DNA of 64,000 bases from Zygnema cylindricum (lineage: Eukaryota > Streptophyta > Zygnematophyceae > Zygnematales > Zygnemataceae), in contig JBBHKE010001997.1 in assembly GCA_037447655.1 (NCBI GenBank), positions 1 through 64,000 of the forward strand, written 5' to 3'. The notes beneath the pieces were generated by a model. The model saw only the letters and a program-made list of their open reading frames with translations, had not been told where the DNA came from and ran no database searches. The position numbers were made by a program, and so were the translations under genes. This document shows, piece by piece, positions 11,621 to 23,210 of the stretch (positions are counted from its first letter, which is position 1; every line of letters starts with the position of its first letter).

Positions 11621-12674
11621 TGTAGAAATTTATGGTCCGTTTAAAGTATTTTCTAGGTCTAAATAGAAATATAGAAAGAAGCCGAGGCAGTCTACCTCTA
11701 ACTTCTCTCTCCAACTCTCAAACTTGTCGCAGTCATTAAGAGTTCGGAGAGGGAGCTAGAGCCATGGCTACCTAGGTATCCAGAGGTTTACGAGAAATAT
11801 ATATTATTTAGGGGTTTATTTCCTAAAAAGGTATGTGTTGGCCACAGGATTTGATCCTGGTACCTGCCAGACGGCAAGCTGCAGGTAGCCGGTAGCCTCA
11901 ACCGTTAAGTCTTTCGCTAGTGTTACATACTATATGGTTTGATTTTTAGTTATACATTAACAAGTAGGATAATTCATTTTATTGATGCTATTTACGGGAT
12001 ACATAGAATCAGTAATGTAAAGTACGGATTGTGGTACAGAAAAAGGAACGAATACCGCGCATTTGTTTCTTTAGCGAAACGAATACCGCGCAGGTATTTA
12101 TTTCGGCTACGATTAAATGTAAATTTAATCGGACGGCCAGAATGAACGCCAAGATCGCGGAAGAGAATTTCGGCAGTTTGTGGTCATCGCCACATCGGAT
12201 GACACGTGGCGAAATTACATTGGATCGTGGTATCTCCGGAGATTATGGCACCAAATCCGGATATGACATGTGTCGACATTTAGGCCATGTCGTACAATTT
12301 CTGTACAAAAAGTACACCGGTAGCTGTACTTTTGTGTACGAAGTGGAATATCATTGGCTCCGTACATCAGTAGATAGAGTCTGTGAGAGAGATAGGACTT
12401 CAAAAGATTAGGAGAGAGGATCCTCTCTCCCAGGGAGCTTCTATACAAAAGGTCAACTTTGACCCACCATAACTTACTGCTCAAGGGAGCAAATTCAAAG
12501 ATTCTTTTAGCTATCGACTCACGCGAGTCTTGCCTTTACAAGGGTGAAGGTGGTCAGAGTTTTTGTCTGCCAGGGTGGCAATTTTTCTTGCTGAAACATA
12601 AAGGGGTCAGGGTTATCCTAGAGGCTTCTTGGAAGCTATCCACTCTGAGGACTTATGGAGTTCTCAAAGTTTCA
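11621..12674 (+). repeat. Copia 1 5' LTR
   Basis: The LTR starts TGTAGAAATT and ends AGTTTCA. Inside are the antisense tRNA-like module (about 11843-11905), a G-box-like acacgtggc near 12200, the GTAC hairpin (12303-12339) and a TATA-like tatacaaaagg near 12445. The last of these would be the promoter region for the element transcript. Confidence 0.9.
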
Positions 12675-12688
12675 GGTTATGGGCCCAC
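12675..12688 (+). promoter_or_regulatory. Copia 1 primer-binding site (half-tRNA iMet type)
   Basis: Directly after the LTR comes GGTTATGGGCCCAC. This is the reverse complement of the initiator tRNA-Met anticodon arm (GTGGGCCCATAACC in plants), not of the tRNA 3' end. The same arrangement is known for Drosophila copia, which is primed by a 5' half of tRNA-iMet. The gag ATG (12679-12681) lies inside the site. Confidence 0.85.
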
Positions 12689-13380
12689 CCTCTAGGGTAC
12701 CAATCTTTAATGGAACTGACTTGATAAACTGGGAAAGTATGATGATAGGAGCTCTATGGGAAAAAAGGTTTTGAGGGATAGTGAGTGGAAGGTTGGGGCG
12801 TCCATCAAGTCTTGGAATCCCTCCAAGGTTTGGAGGAAGCAGATTCACCATGAAAGAGGATCCACCTTCAACGAAAGAAACAAAGGAAGGAGAAGTGGTG
12901 GACAAAGGAAATGAGAAGGAGACGACCATAGCAATAGCAACTGGTTCGACATTCATGTCACCTATTCCGAGGAACGAGGAGAATGATACTGAAACTTGGG
13001 ACTTCAACAATATGGCGACAAAGCACTTCATCCTACGCCATCTCACTCAAGGACTTGCATGTCCTCATATGCAAGTAGAAAAGGCATCCGATCTTTGGAT
13101 GGCTCTCATAGAGATGTACCGAAGTGGTACGATTCACCAACAACAGTTGGCTGATCAGAAAGTTAAGGAGTATGTATACAAAGGGGGAAATATGTTGGAT
13201 TTTTGCAATGAGCTTGCTACACTCTTCATGGAGCTAGAGAGTGCGGGTAAAGTTTTTAGTGAAAAAAGAAAAGGTTAACTGTTTACTGATGAAGTTACCT
13301 GATGAGTTCGAGAACATAGTCAACCGTGTGCAAGACTTGCCGCACTCAGATGGATATGGAACTCTGTGGTAGGGATGATT
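12679..13380 (+). pseudogene. gag: Copia 1 gag (broken)
   Basis: The frame begins at an ATG inside the primer site and reads MGPPSRVPIFNGTDL..W, the usual copia gag start that binds the UBN2/Retrotran_gag_2 profile. An in-frame TGA stands at codon 32 (12772-12774), where Trp is expected, and the same TGA occurs in copia 2. The frame then stays open from 12781 into the region SDLWMALIEMY..GTIHQQQ. It is lost near 13275 by a frame change (EKRKG instead of EKEKV in the sister copy). Gag forms the particle in which reverse transcription happens. Confidence 0.85.
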
Positions 13381-16300
13381 CTCGTTCGGGAGAATACGAT
13401 TCAAATCCGATGGGGAGGAAAGTGTGGCGAAGCCTTGGCAACTGGAACCGAATGGAGAAACAAGGATTCACGGAAACCGGTCGGAAACTATGGGGGGAGG
13501 GAGCAGAAAAATCAGACCGACGAGTTCGGACCAAGGTCTCCCAAAGGTTTATGTCACTTTTGTAAGAAACCTGGGCACTATATGGGAAAGGGCACGAAAC
13601 TAACCGAGCTTCGGTTAAAGGAGGGGCAGACCGGTGGTACCCCAAGAGGAAAGAAAAAGGCCCTTGTGACATAGGTACATGAGGCGGAATCCGATGGCGA
13701 GGAAGATGAGCTCCATTTAGATGAGGAGTTGGAGGCGAAAAACGAGGTCGAAATTTCACAAAGGCAGAAATGTGCTTACGGTAGATTGAAAGGTGAAGCA
13801 GGCTGGATTGTAGATTGAGGTGCCTCCATGCACATGTGTAAGGATAGGCACCTGTTCACTCAGATAAGAAATATTCCCACCGTAGAGAAAGAGTACGGGG
13901 ATGGGAGGATATTCACCACTACTCTTGTAGGATCCGTAGATCTGAAAGTGTTGGTAGAAGGAAAGAGATCCGTAGGGACATTCTCCGATTTATTGTTTAT
14001 TCCGGAGCTGAGCAAAAACCTCATCTCTACATCTGTATTAGATGATAAGGGTTTTTTTACTAGCAGTAGGGAAGGAGTCTTTACTGCTAGTTTTGAGGAG
14101 GATGTCTATTTCATTGCTGAGAAAGGTAGCCATGGGATCTTTAGGCTGGTTTTAACTAATGAAATGAAGAAACTTTATTATGCTGGTGTTTATGATATTA
14201 TGATGAGGCATAAGAGGCTTAGGCATGTGAATCTAGATAAAATAAGAGAGAGATGAAAAAGATGGGAGTGGTGGAAGGAATTCTGTTCAGTGAGAGTGAT
14301 AATATAAGTGATTCTAGTGGATGTGCTCAAGGAAAAGCACACAGATTACCCTTTCCCAAAAGAGCTACTTATAAGGGAGTATAAATTCTAGATTTAGTAC
14401 AAACAAATATTTGGGGACCGGCTAAAGTGCCCTCACCGGTGGGGAAGAGATTTATGATGACTATCACTGATGATTGGTCTCGGTATTCTCGGGTGTATTT
14501 TTTGAAAAACAAGTCAGAAGCTCAGGATTGCTTTAGACAATATAAAGCATGGAGCGAAAAACTCCATCAAACTCCAATCAAGAGAGTAAGGAGTGACAAT
14601 GGTGGAGAGTATACTTCTAACCAGTTTGAGGATTTTTTGAAGGAAGATGGAGTCCAACACCAAAAGACAGTTCCAGAAAACCCGGAACAGAACGGGGTAG
14701 CTGAAAGGTTAAATAGAAAACAAAGTGATAATGCTAGAAGTATGTTGTCAAATAAAAATATAGAAAAACGGTTTTGGGTAGAAGTAATGAACTGTGCAAA
14801 TAACCTCAAAAACAGAGTTCTTACTTCAGCTATAAAAGATCAAACACCTTATGAGAGTTAGACAGGCCGGAAACCAGACATATCCCACTTAAAGGTTTTC
14901 GGCAGTCAAGTATTCAGTCTAGATACAGATCGGTCTAATTGGAAGCTAGATCCTAAAGGAAAACCGGGATACCTGTTAGGATATGATGAGGATGTTAAAT
15001 GACATAGAGTTTACGATCTAAAAAGGGAAGATATAATCTTAGTAAAACATCTAGTAGTTATGGATGAAGGAAAGTCTATGGATCCCTTCAAAAATACAAA
15101 AACAGTTAAAATCAGATTTGAGTCAGAAAATTCCGATGACTTTGAGCTTCCTAACTATCCAAGTTTTAGAGAAGATGACATTCTTAAAGATACAAATCAG
15201 ACCAAAAAGGACTCGGCTGTGGAAACTCCAATGACAACTCTAACCGAAGCGGAAGACGTGGTGGAAATTGATTCGGAATCAAGGGATAGGGGAGAAGCCA
15301 AGTTTGTTCGAAAGAATCCACGAAAACCATATATTCCGGCCTCAAATTTTGAGGGGGGGAAGGAGAAGTAGCAAAAACCTGCAAGAAAAACAGGTTAATA
15401 ACAAGGTACCTAAATTATCTCATCAAGATGAACCTCAAACTTATGGAGAGGCGATGACTTGTCTAGAAAGAAACCGGTGGAAGACATCCATCAATGAGGA
15501 GATGGCCTCAATTATGGCAGCCGATACTTGGGAGCTGGTAGATTGTCCACCTAACCGAAAACCAATCAGTTGTAAGTGGGTTTTCAAATTAAAACTGAAC
15601 CCAGATAACATAATCGAGCGCTACAAGGCCCGATTAGTGGCAAAGGGATTTACACAAAAGGAGGGAATTGACTACGAGGAAACCTTTGCCCCGGTGGTCA
15701 GATTTCCCTCCGTCGGCATACTTCTCAGCCTGGCAGCAGCGGAAGACATGGAAGTGCACCAGATGGACATCAAGAAAGCCTTTTTACATGGAGAATTGGA
15801 AGAGGAGATCTTCATGCGACAACTTGGAGGGTTTGTGGAGGAAGGAGAGGAGAGTAAAGTGTGTCGGCTGATTAAATCTCTATATGGTTTGAAACAGGCG
15901 CCTCAACAGTGGAATTAGAAGCTTGATGAGTTTCTTACCAGTCTGGGATATATCTGGATCAGCTCAGATCACTCAATCTATGTTTTCGAAGATGAGGAAG
16001 GTTTTATATTTATTGCATTTTTTATTGATGATTTGCTTACTTTAAGTAAATCAATGGAAAAAATTAATAAACAAAAAACGGATCTTAAGGGGAGATTTGA
16101 AATGAAGGATTTGGGGGAAGCAAAATATATTTTGGGAATTCAAGTAGAGAGAGACCGAAAAAGAAAGATTATAATATTGACTCAAAAAGAAAGAATAGGG
16201 AACATAATTGAAAAATTTCTGATGGATAAAGCTAATAGTTGTACAACTCTAATGGAGTTGAAGAAGGGAAGTGAGGGGAGTGAGGAAGAAGAAGTCATAG

Positions 16301-17016
16301 TCTTAGACGAGGAATTATCTCTTGATGAACAGAATTTCATGCAGACTATTCCTTACAGGCAAGTAGTGGGAAGTCTAATCTGTTTTATGAATTGTACCCG
16401 GCCAGATTTAGCTGCAGCTGTAGGAGTGCTGAGTAGAAGTCTAAATGTTCCCACTAAGAGGGATTGGGAGGCAGCTAAGAGATTCCTTAGATATTTGATA
16501 GGAACTACGGATCTATGGTTGCATTTGGGTGGGGAAAATACTGACATCACTACTTGGAGTGATGCCAGTTATGGTGATGCTCCGATGAGGAGATGCACAT
16601 CTAGATATGTATTATATATGGGTGATGGGGCTTGCTGTTAGAGTAGCAAACAACAAAAAGTTATTGCTCAGTCCACCATGGAGGCTGAGTATATGGCCTC
16701 TTGCTCTGCTGCAAAAGAATTACTTTGGATCAAGTCTTTGCTTGGTGAGCTTGGTCACCTTACGAGTGGTGTGCAGAAAATATTTTGTGATAATCAGGCA
16801 ACAATCGCTATTTCTGCCAATCCTAAACATCATTATAAAGCTAAAAATATGGACATAAGACCCAACTTTGTTAAAGAGAAAGTAGAAAACAAAATAATCA
16901 GTTAAGAGTACCGACCAGATAGTGAGATGGTAGCGGATATGATGACCAAACCTGTGCCTTCCCCTAAGCTAATTTTTTGCAGGGAGAAGTGTGGTCTGAA
17001 ATTAAAGATTGACTAG
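13381..17016 (+). pseudogene. pol: Copia 1 pol: zinc knuckle, protease, integrase, RT, RNase H (broken)
   Basis: Domains in order: zinc knuckle CHFCKKPGHYM with the last Cys lost (about 13555-13590); protease GWIVD*GASMHMC with a stop replacing the Ser of DSGA (about 13802-13835); GAG-pre-integrase HKRLRHVNL; integrase with TDDWSR and SDNGGEY (about 14465-14610) and the PEQNGVAER box; RT with KARLVAKGFTQ, QMDIKKAFLHGE and a FFIDDLL in place of YVDDLL (about 16020-16040); RNase H with WSDASYGD and QSTMEAEYMA; and a DMMTKPV end with stop at 17014-17016. Stops at 14382-14384 (TAA) and 15000-15002 (TGA) are shared with copia 2; others are private. Confidence 0.9.
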
Positions 17017-17029
17017 AAAATAAGGTGAG

Positions 17030-18084
17030 TGTAGAAATTAATGGTCCGTTTAAAGTATTTTCTAGGTCTAAATAGAAATATTGAAAGAAGCCGGGGCAAT
17101 CTACCTCTAACTTCTCTCTCCAACTCTCAAACTTGTTGCATTCATTAAGAGTTCGGAGAGGGAGCTAGAGCCATGGCTACCTAGGTATCCAGAGGTTTAC
17201 GGGAAATATATATTAGTTAGGGGTTTATTTCCTAAAAAGATATGTGCCGGCCACAAGATTTGATCTTGGTACCAGCAGGACGGCAAGCTGCCAGTAGCTA
17301 GTAGCCTTAACCGTTAAGTCTTTCGTTAGTGTTACGTACTATATGGTTTGATTTTTAGTTATACATTAACAAGTAGAATAATTCATTTAACTGATACTAT
17401 TTACGGGACACATAGAATCAGTAATGTAAAGTACGGATTGTGGTACAGAAAAAGGAACGAATACCACGCATTTGTTTCTTTAGCGAAACGAATACTGCGC
17501 AGGTATTTATTACGGCTACGATTAAATGTAAATTTAATCAGACGGCCGGAATGAACGGCGAGATCGCGGAAGAGAATTTCGGCGGTTTGTGGTCATCGCC
17601 ACATCGGATGACACGTGGCGTAATTACATTGGATTGTGGTATCTCCGGAGATTACGACACCAAATCCGGGTATGACATGTGTTTACATTTAGGCCAAGTC
17701 GTACAATGTCCGTACAAAAAGTACATCGGCACTTGTACTATTGTGTACGAAAGTGGAATATGATTGGCTCCGTACATCAGTAGATAGAGTTTGTGAGAGA
17801 GATAGGAATTAGAAAAATTAGGAGATAGGATCTTCTCTCCAAGAGAGCTTCTATACAAATGGTCAACTTTGACCCACCATAACTTACTTCTCAGGAGAGC
17901 AAATTCAGAGATTCTTTTAGCTATCGACTCAGGGGAGTCTTGCCTTTACAAGGGTGAATGTGGTCAGAGTTTTTGTCTTCCAGAGTGGCAATTGTTCTTG
18001 CTGAAACAAAAAGGGGTCAGAGTTTTCCTAGAGGCTTTTTGGAAGCTGTCCACTCTGAGGACTTATGGAGATCTCAAAGTTTCA
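17030..18084 (+). repeat. Copia 1 3' LTR
   Basis: It matches the 5' LTR throughout with scattered substitutions. It starts TGTAGAAATTAATGG, ends AGTTTCA, and is preceded by the purine tract aaaataaggtgag (17017-17029). It is followed by the second CCCTT target copy and then by the chromovirus integrase frame on the minus strand. Confidence 0.95.
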
Positions 18085-18990
18085 CCCTTGCAGCAATTTG
18101 GCAAAATCCAGAGTTACGGGTGTAGGGTAGTCCATGGCCAATAAATTTTGGGGAAGGGTGGGCTGTCATCCATTGAGGGAGAACGGCTTGGCGTTCGTAG
18201 ACGAGTGCACCGCACTGTTGTACACCACCTTAATTGCCGTTAAATGGTTCACCTAATCTGTTTGGTGTATCGAGACATAAGCCCGCAAAGCCTCCTCCAA
18301 AGTCTTATTCATCCTTTCGGTCTGACCATCAATTTGAGGGTGGTAAGCCGTTGACATGGCCAAGTGCGTTCCACAAAGCTCGAACAGATTTTCCAAAAGT
18401 GGCTCACATATTTCCGATCCGGGTTGCTTACGATCCTATTTGGAAGTCTGTGATGGCGGAATATCTCGCGAAAGAATAAGTCTCCCACATCTCGCGTTGT
18501 GGCTATCGTTGACGTGGGTAGGAAATGAGCCATTTTTGTTAAGTAATCGACGACGACGAAAATGCAGTCGTAGCCCTCTCTAGTCAGCGGAAGAGCCTTG
18601 ATGAAATCCATTGAAATCGCCTCCCAAGGAATAGATGGTATCGGAAGGGGTGGTAACAGACCTTGGTGACCCGATTCTACTTTATTCATATTACAAGAGT
18701 CACACGTTCGGACATACTCCGCAATGTCCCGAGTAATGTTCGGCCAGTAATATAACTTAGCGACACGTGCAGTTGTTTTATCTCGCCCGAAATATTTACT
18801 GAGCGGTTCGTCATGACTTAAATTAAGTATTGCATGACGTAACTCCTGGTTTGTCACAAAGTAAAGTCGGGTTGTCTTACTAGGTCTGTACCGCCACATA
18901 CCATTAGCGGTTCGAATTAATACTTTCCGTTGAATGAGGTCCTTAATTGTCTCGTCTTCGTCGTATGCGGCCTTGATCCCACTTAACCAC
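18085..18990 (-). pseudogene. Chromovirus integrase, zinc and catalytic parts
   Basis: On the minus strand the H2C2 zinc region reads LSHDEPLSKYFGRDKT, then YYWPNI and CDSCNMNK. The catalytic core starts WEAISMDFIKALP with the first Asp and includes VVVDYLTKMAHF. A decayed [13 protein letters not shown] follows, where the second Asp region is expected. Frame changes follow before the copia insertion at 18084. It supplies the integration step for the element. Confidence 0.9.
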
Positions 18991-19099
18991 TGTTCGTCTA
19001 CTTGTACCGTACTGATCACTGCACTAAGTTTCGGATCCTGCACTGTGTCCGACGCTGCGGTGTGTTTTTCCACAGAGCTTGTGTTTTCATCCTGCGATG

Positions 19100-20440
19100 G
19101 TTGCGATCGGTGCTCCATCACCAACGCAGCTACACCGTGTCTTCTCGACAGCCCATTCGCTGGGTTCGTCTTGCACTGCTTGTACTCAATAGCCGGCTCC
19201 GGCTCGAAGGTTTGAAGAAACATCATCCCTCGCACTTGTTTCTTTGACAACTTCGGTAGGGCGTGGTGATCAGTGATGACTGTGATCCGCTTTCCTTGAA
19301 CGTAACATTTCCAAACTTCCAACGCATTTTTAATTGCGATCGTCTATTTTTCAACGGTGGCCCAATCAAGTTCCGCTGCCTTGAGCTTCTAGCTATGGTA
19401 AGCAATGGGTTGTAGACCTTTTCCTTGATCCTGCATAAGGATTGCTCCAATCGCCGTGTCGATGGCGCCGGTGATTATCGTCCAAGGTAATTATGGGTCA
19501 GGGACAGCTAACACAGGGGTGGTAACCAACCGCTCCTTTAATGTGTCAAAGGCTGCCCCTTGCGCCGATTTCCACTCGTAGGGCACGTCATTCTTAAGTA
19601 AGTCCGTGAGCGCTGTAACAATTTTTGCGAAACCTTTGACAAAATGGCGATAGTAGGAGCATAATCCAAAAAAGCTCCGTAACTTCGTAATGTTTGTTGG
19701 CTGGGGCCACTCCTTAACTGCCCCAGTTCTGTTCGGATCCACCGCGATCCCAACCTGGCTCACCACGTGGCCCAAAATCTCAATTCTCTCCTTTAGAAAG
19801 TCACATTTACTCCTTTTTGCGTACATCTTATTCTCCCGAAGGACTTGTAGAACTCTCCATAGGTGCTTTATATGATCCTCCAGCGTTCGGCTATACACCA
19901 AAATATCGTCCAAAAAGACGATGACGAACGCGTCCAAATATTGCCAAAAAATGGAATTCATGAAATGCATAAAAGTAGCCAGTGCGTTGGTCAATCCGAA
20001 CGGCATAACTCAAAATTGGAAATGGCCATACCGAGTTCTAAATGCCGTCTTTTCCACATCTTCCTCGGCAATCTTGATTTGGTGATCACCGCTTCACAGG
20101 TCTATCTTCGAAAAATATTTGGCGCCTCGTAGTCGATCCAACAACTCTTCTATCCTTGGTAGGGGTACGCGTTTTTTACCGTTAGTTTGTTTAGCGCTCG
20201 GTATTCCATACACATACATAAACCTCCATCTTTGTTATTTACGAAGAGAAGAGGGGCTCCATACGGTGACTTGCTCGGTTCATTTACTCTTGCTTCGACC
20301 GACTTTGTAAGTTGTTTCTTGAGTTAATCTAATACGGTGTAACTCATCTTGTACATCCGATTAGCCGGGGGTACCGCTCCGGGAACAAGCTCTATCTTGT
20401 GGTCTACTTCGCGCTTCGGAGGTAATCGTTTTGGAAGCTT
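19100..20440 (-). pseudogene. Chromovirus reverse transcriptase and RNase H
   Basis: The minus strand reads [11 protein letters not shown] and [10 protein letters not shown], then a decayed KIDL..G. Next come [17 protein letters not shown] and FLDDILVYS, the active-site YxDD in its FLDD form (about 19900-19930). The connection region with [14 protein letters not shown] follows, then the RNase H part with ITVITDHHAL and RRHG/NGLSRR elements. Stops and frameshifts occur around 19480, 19330 and 20020. This converts the element RNA to DNA. Confidence 0.9.
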
Positions 20441-20859
20441 CGGGGGAAAGACATCACCATGCTCCTCGAGAAGTTTTGTCACGGCTTCAGGGGCCTCTAC
20501 GGAAGTCCATTTGTGTCGTCACCTTCCTTTGAGTTGAAGTCGGGATCTTTATTCTTCCATTCTTCCGGAATCCCCTCCTTCGCCTCCTCTATAGGTTGTA
20601 CGATCGCCATACCAATTTCTCCCCTTTCCTGAGTGCCCTCTTTAGCTGTAAGGCCGAAAGTAGGCGTTCCTCTTTCGCTCCTTTACCAGCCCCTCCCATT
20701 TTTACCTCAAACTCTTCTCACCTTTCTTCACTCTCATGTCGCCACTTCTTGTCAGATTCAACTTCTGTAGCCACTGTTTTCGTATGATTACCTCATGGTC
20801 TCTAAGGGGTAATACATGAAGAGTGTCATACCATTGGAACTTTCCAATTCCAACGCGTA

Positions 20860-21720
20860 ACCTTAGAGTACAATGAGTAATGCACAGAGAGTAATGGTTA
20901 GGGAACTTTCGTTGGCCAATTGAACCGACTGATGATACTTTAACACCACGAGAGGGAGTTTCAACTTTTTCGCCATCACCTTGTTGATGAAGTTCCCTGA
21001 TGCGTCGGAGTCCACCATAAAGCTAGCTGCGCTCACTCCGATTTGATCTTGAAATATTAGAGGGTCTCCCCCTTCACCAACTAACCTCATGACGTTAAGC
21101 TTGCCCCTCCTATGTCCTCTTCTTTTTGGGCATTCTCGAGCCAAATGATCCGGGGAACTGCACTGGAAGCATAAGCAGTTTTGCTTCCTTCGTTGGAGCT
21201 ACTCGAGGGACAAATCATTGGTCTTGGCCTTGGTGGTCTTCTTCTTCTTCCGAATCACATTGACCACTTCCTTATCCTCATCAATTGCTGTGAGCTCCAT
21301 GGGGATTGGACCATCGTCTCGTTGACCTCCTGCGCCGCTGCTCGACCCATAATGGTAGTGTCTGTGGAAGGTGAAGTCTACCGAATCGGTCCGTTTCGCA
21401 AACTGAATAATTGTCGAGAGACTAGGGGATGTACTTTCCCGAGCAAGCCATTGCTCCACATCCCTCTGAATGGAGGCCTTAAGCCCCTTCACGTAATGAT
21501 CCACGGCTTCATCCTCCGTCATAGAGGATATCTAAACTTTACACTCGAGGAACCGCTGCGTGTACTCAAACACCGAGGTTTGTTACCTCAAAATCGCGAT
21601 CTTATCCCTCGTAGCCTTAACCGTATTGACAGGTTTCTAAGAGTCACGGAGGAGTTGGATGAATAGAGCCCAAACAGTCGGCGTCACATCATTTTCCATC
21701 ATTTTCCTTCACCATGCTCC
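20860..21720 (-). pseudogene. Chromovirus gag and protease
   Basis: The gag core segment VDHYVKGLKASIQRDVE (about 21450-21515) is followed by a zinc knuckle of the form C-x2-C-x4-H-x4-C (CFQC..H..C, about 21125-21180). The protease follows with FMVDSDASGNFI, where the family has DSGAS, so one active-site residue is changed. Upstream gag is decayed to about 21720. Confidence 0.85.
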
Positions 21721-21878
21721 CGCTGTTCTTTTATGAAGACCACCCGCATAGTGAATCTTCTCATGGTCTGATAAACTCGGAAATTTTTCGAGATAATTCA
21801 CAATGGAGAACATCTATCGGTGGACATTTGTGTGGTGGATACACCGTGGTCGGCTATGCTGTCGAGTCACGAGGGATA

Positions 21879-21891
21879 GCTCCGATACTAG
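21879..21891 (-). promoter_or_regulatory. Chromovirus primer-binding site
   Basis: On the minus strand the sequence next to the 5' LTR reads CTAGTATCGGAGC. It matches the usual site for the 3' end of initiator tRNA-Met (TGGTATCAGAGC) with two changes. This contrasts with the anticodon-arm site of the copia elements. Confidence 0.8.
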
Positions 21892-22380
21892 TGTAAAAAT
21901 GACAACGTACACCACAATGCACATCGGAAAACTCCATGGATCTCCCGGTAGCAACAGCAAGGCACACAACATGCATAGATAAAAGTTGCACTTTATTTAC
22001 CAAGAGGAGATAACAAGATGGTGCGCTCACTGCGAAGGTCTACCTAAAGAGTCACCTGTTGACTACGTCTTCCTACTATTTAAACTATCTAGTCGCTAGT
22101 GAACCTAGCACTGTACAAATGTACACGTGGACCTTCACGGTCAATCGAGATCTATCCAAAATATCCTTCTAGAACTATACAGCTCAATCCACATTATGCA
22201 GCGTTGCTATACTGCTCCGCCACGGTTCTCTGCTGCGCTGCTATATTACTGCGCTACTCTACTAAGTTGCTACGCTGCTATGTTGCGCTGGTCTGGCATC
22301 GCAGCTGCGCTGTTCTGAAACCGCAACTATAGCAGCCTGGTTTCTAGTCCTTAAATACTCAACTGTGTAACCCTGTTACA
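21892..22380 (-). repeat. Chromovirus 5' LTR (489 bp)
   Basis: It has TG..CA ends in either reading (TGTAAC on the minus strand). It contains an irregular run of gctgcgct-like units at about 22195-22290 that the 3' LTR has lost. Confidence 0.9.
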
Positions 22381-22752
22381 CCCCCGTTCTCATTGACGAC
22401 GTTTGAACATTTGAGAACATGTTCGCGTGAAATTTTGTCGTCTTTATCACTGGGAATAAAATTTGAGTGAGCTTTTTCATGTCGACGAACCCACTTTCGC
22501 GTGTCGACGCCTTTATTTGACACACTTTTTGTACGATTGTACAAAGTAACTAGTAATTTTAGTATAGACGGACGCATTTTGTACACTACACTATTTAAAA
22601 ACTGTCCAAACTAGAGTTATTAACGCTAATTTGAAAATACTTATAGTAATGTAAATTAACAATTGAAGTTATAAATTATATCTTAGGTTCGAGGGTCAAA
22701 ATTTGGAGGCATCGAATTTACGTTATTAACGCTAATAGCGATTCAATGTGTA

Positions 22753-23210
22753 CCGTTGAGTTTAAATTTGACGTTCAATTAGTTGAACAACTTTGACTTT
22801 CAAAAAATTGTAACAATCAGTTAAAACTTTGACGGGCTTGTGAACGTGGACCGCCATAATAAAAGCAACAATTCACTGGACGGGCGAAGGTTTACATTAA
22901 CAAAACTGTGGCAACCACATGTAAACTAAAATGTGTGCACAATCACTGTTTGACTTTATCTGTGTTCCACTGTGAAAGCACATGTTGGCTTTTAACTTAG
23001 CCGCAAAATTGAAACTTAATCGGGAATCGTAAATAGTGTAGCTTGATTTGGTCGCACGCGACGACTCGCATTTTTTTCATTTCGTTTCGTTGATACTCTT
23101 AAGCGGCTCCGTTTTATTACAGTGTACAAACTTTATTTTGTTTCTAAATCTACGAAGAATCTTTGAACGTAAAGTTTGAACAAAATAGCAAGAGGTAATT
23201 ACTAATTAAT
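22753..23210. repeat. Partial foldback-element copy (left arm and loop)
   Basis: The blocks gttgaacaactttgac, caaaactgtggcaaccacatgtaaa and the loop cgcacgcgacgactcgcat correspond to the left arm and loop of 49246-50052. The right arm is absent; the solo LTR at 23211 takes its place. Confidence 0.6.

Larger units (their letters stand above)
11621..18084 (+). mobile_element. Copia element 1 (Ty1/copia), full-length but defective
   Basis: Two LTRs of about 1.05 kb (11621-12674 and 17030-18084) flank a 4.4-kb internal region. The order is gag, protease, integrase, RT, RNase H. The 5-bp target duplication CCCTT is perfect (11616-11620 and 18085-18089). The insertion lies in the chromovirus integrase gene. 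Many stops interrupt gag-pol, and three of them are shared with copia element 2 at 54604-61048. It is the same family as that element. Confidence 0.95.
7785..22380 (-). mobile_element. Chromovirus (Ty3/gypsy), nested and decayed
   Basis: This is a minus-strand LTR retrotransposon of about 6.9 kb once later insertions are removed. The order is 5' LTR 21892-22380, primer site, gag, protease, RT, RNase H, integrase, chromodomain, an extra ORF, a purine tract and 3' LTR 7785-8049. Gag-pol is full of stops and frameshifts. The element was entered by a copia element at 11621-18084 and a solo LTR at 9920-11155. No matching 5-bp target duplication is evident at its outer ends (flanks tccgc and ccccc). 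The LTRs also differ by a deletion of about 220 bp in the 3' copy. It is therefore old. Confidence 0.9.
7617..22752. mobile_element. Terminal-inverted-repeat element split by the chromovirus
   Basis: The left end reads TACACTGTGAATCGCTATTA and the right end (22733-22752) is its inverted match ending CAATGTGTA. The pieces outside the chromovirus, 7617-7784 and 22381-22752, add up to about 540 bp. The right piece is homologous in reverse to the element at 36076. This indicates that the large LTR element landed inside an older small DNA element of the window's common CACCGTGAATCG family. Confidence 0.65.

Noticed and set aside
18934-20537. Plus-strand ORFs up to 93 codons
   Set aside because: They are antisense shadows of the chromovirus RT and integrase.
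7780-22385. Target duplication of the chromovirus
   Set aside because: The 5-bp flanks (tccgc and ccccc) do not match well enough to be claimed. Mutation or recombination may have removed it.
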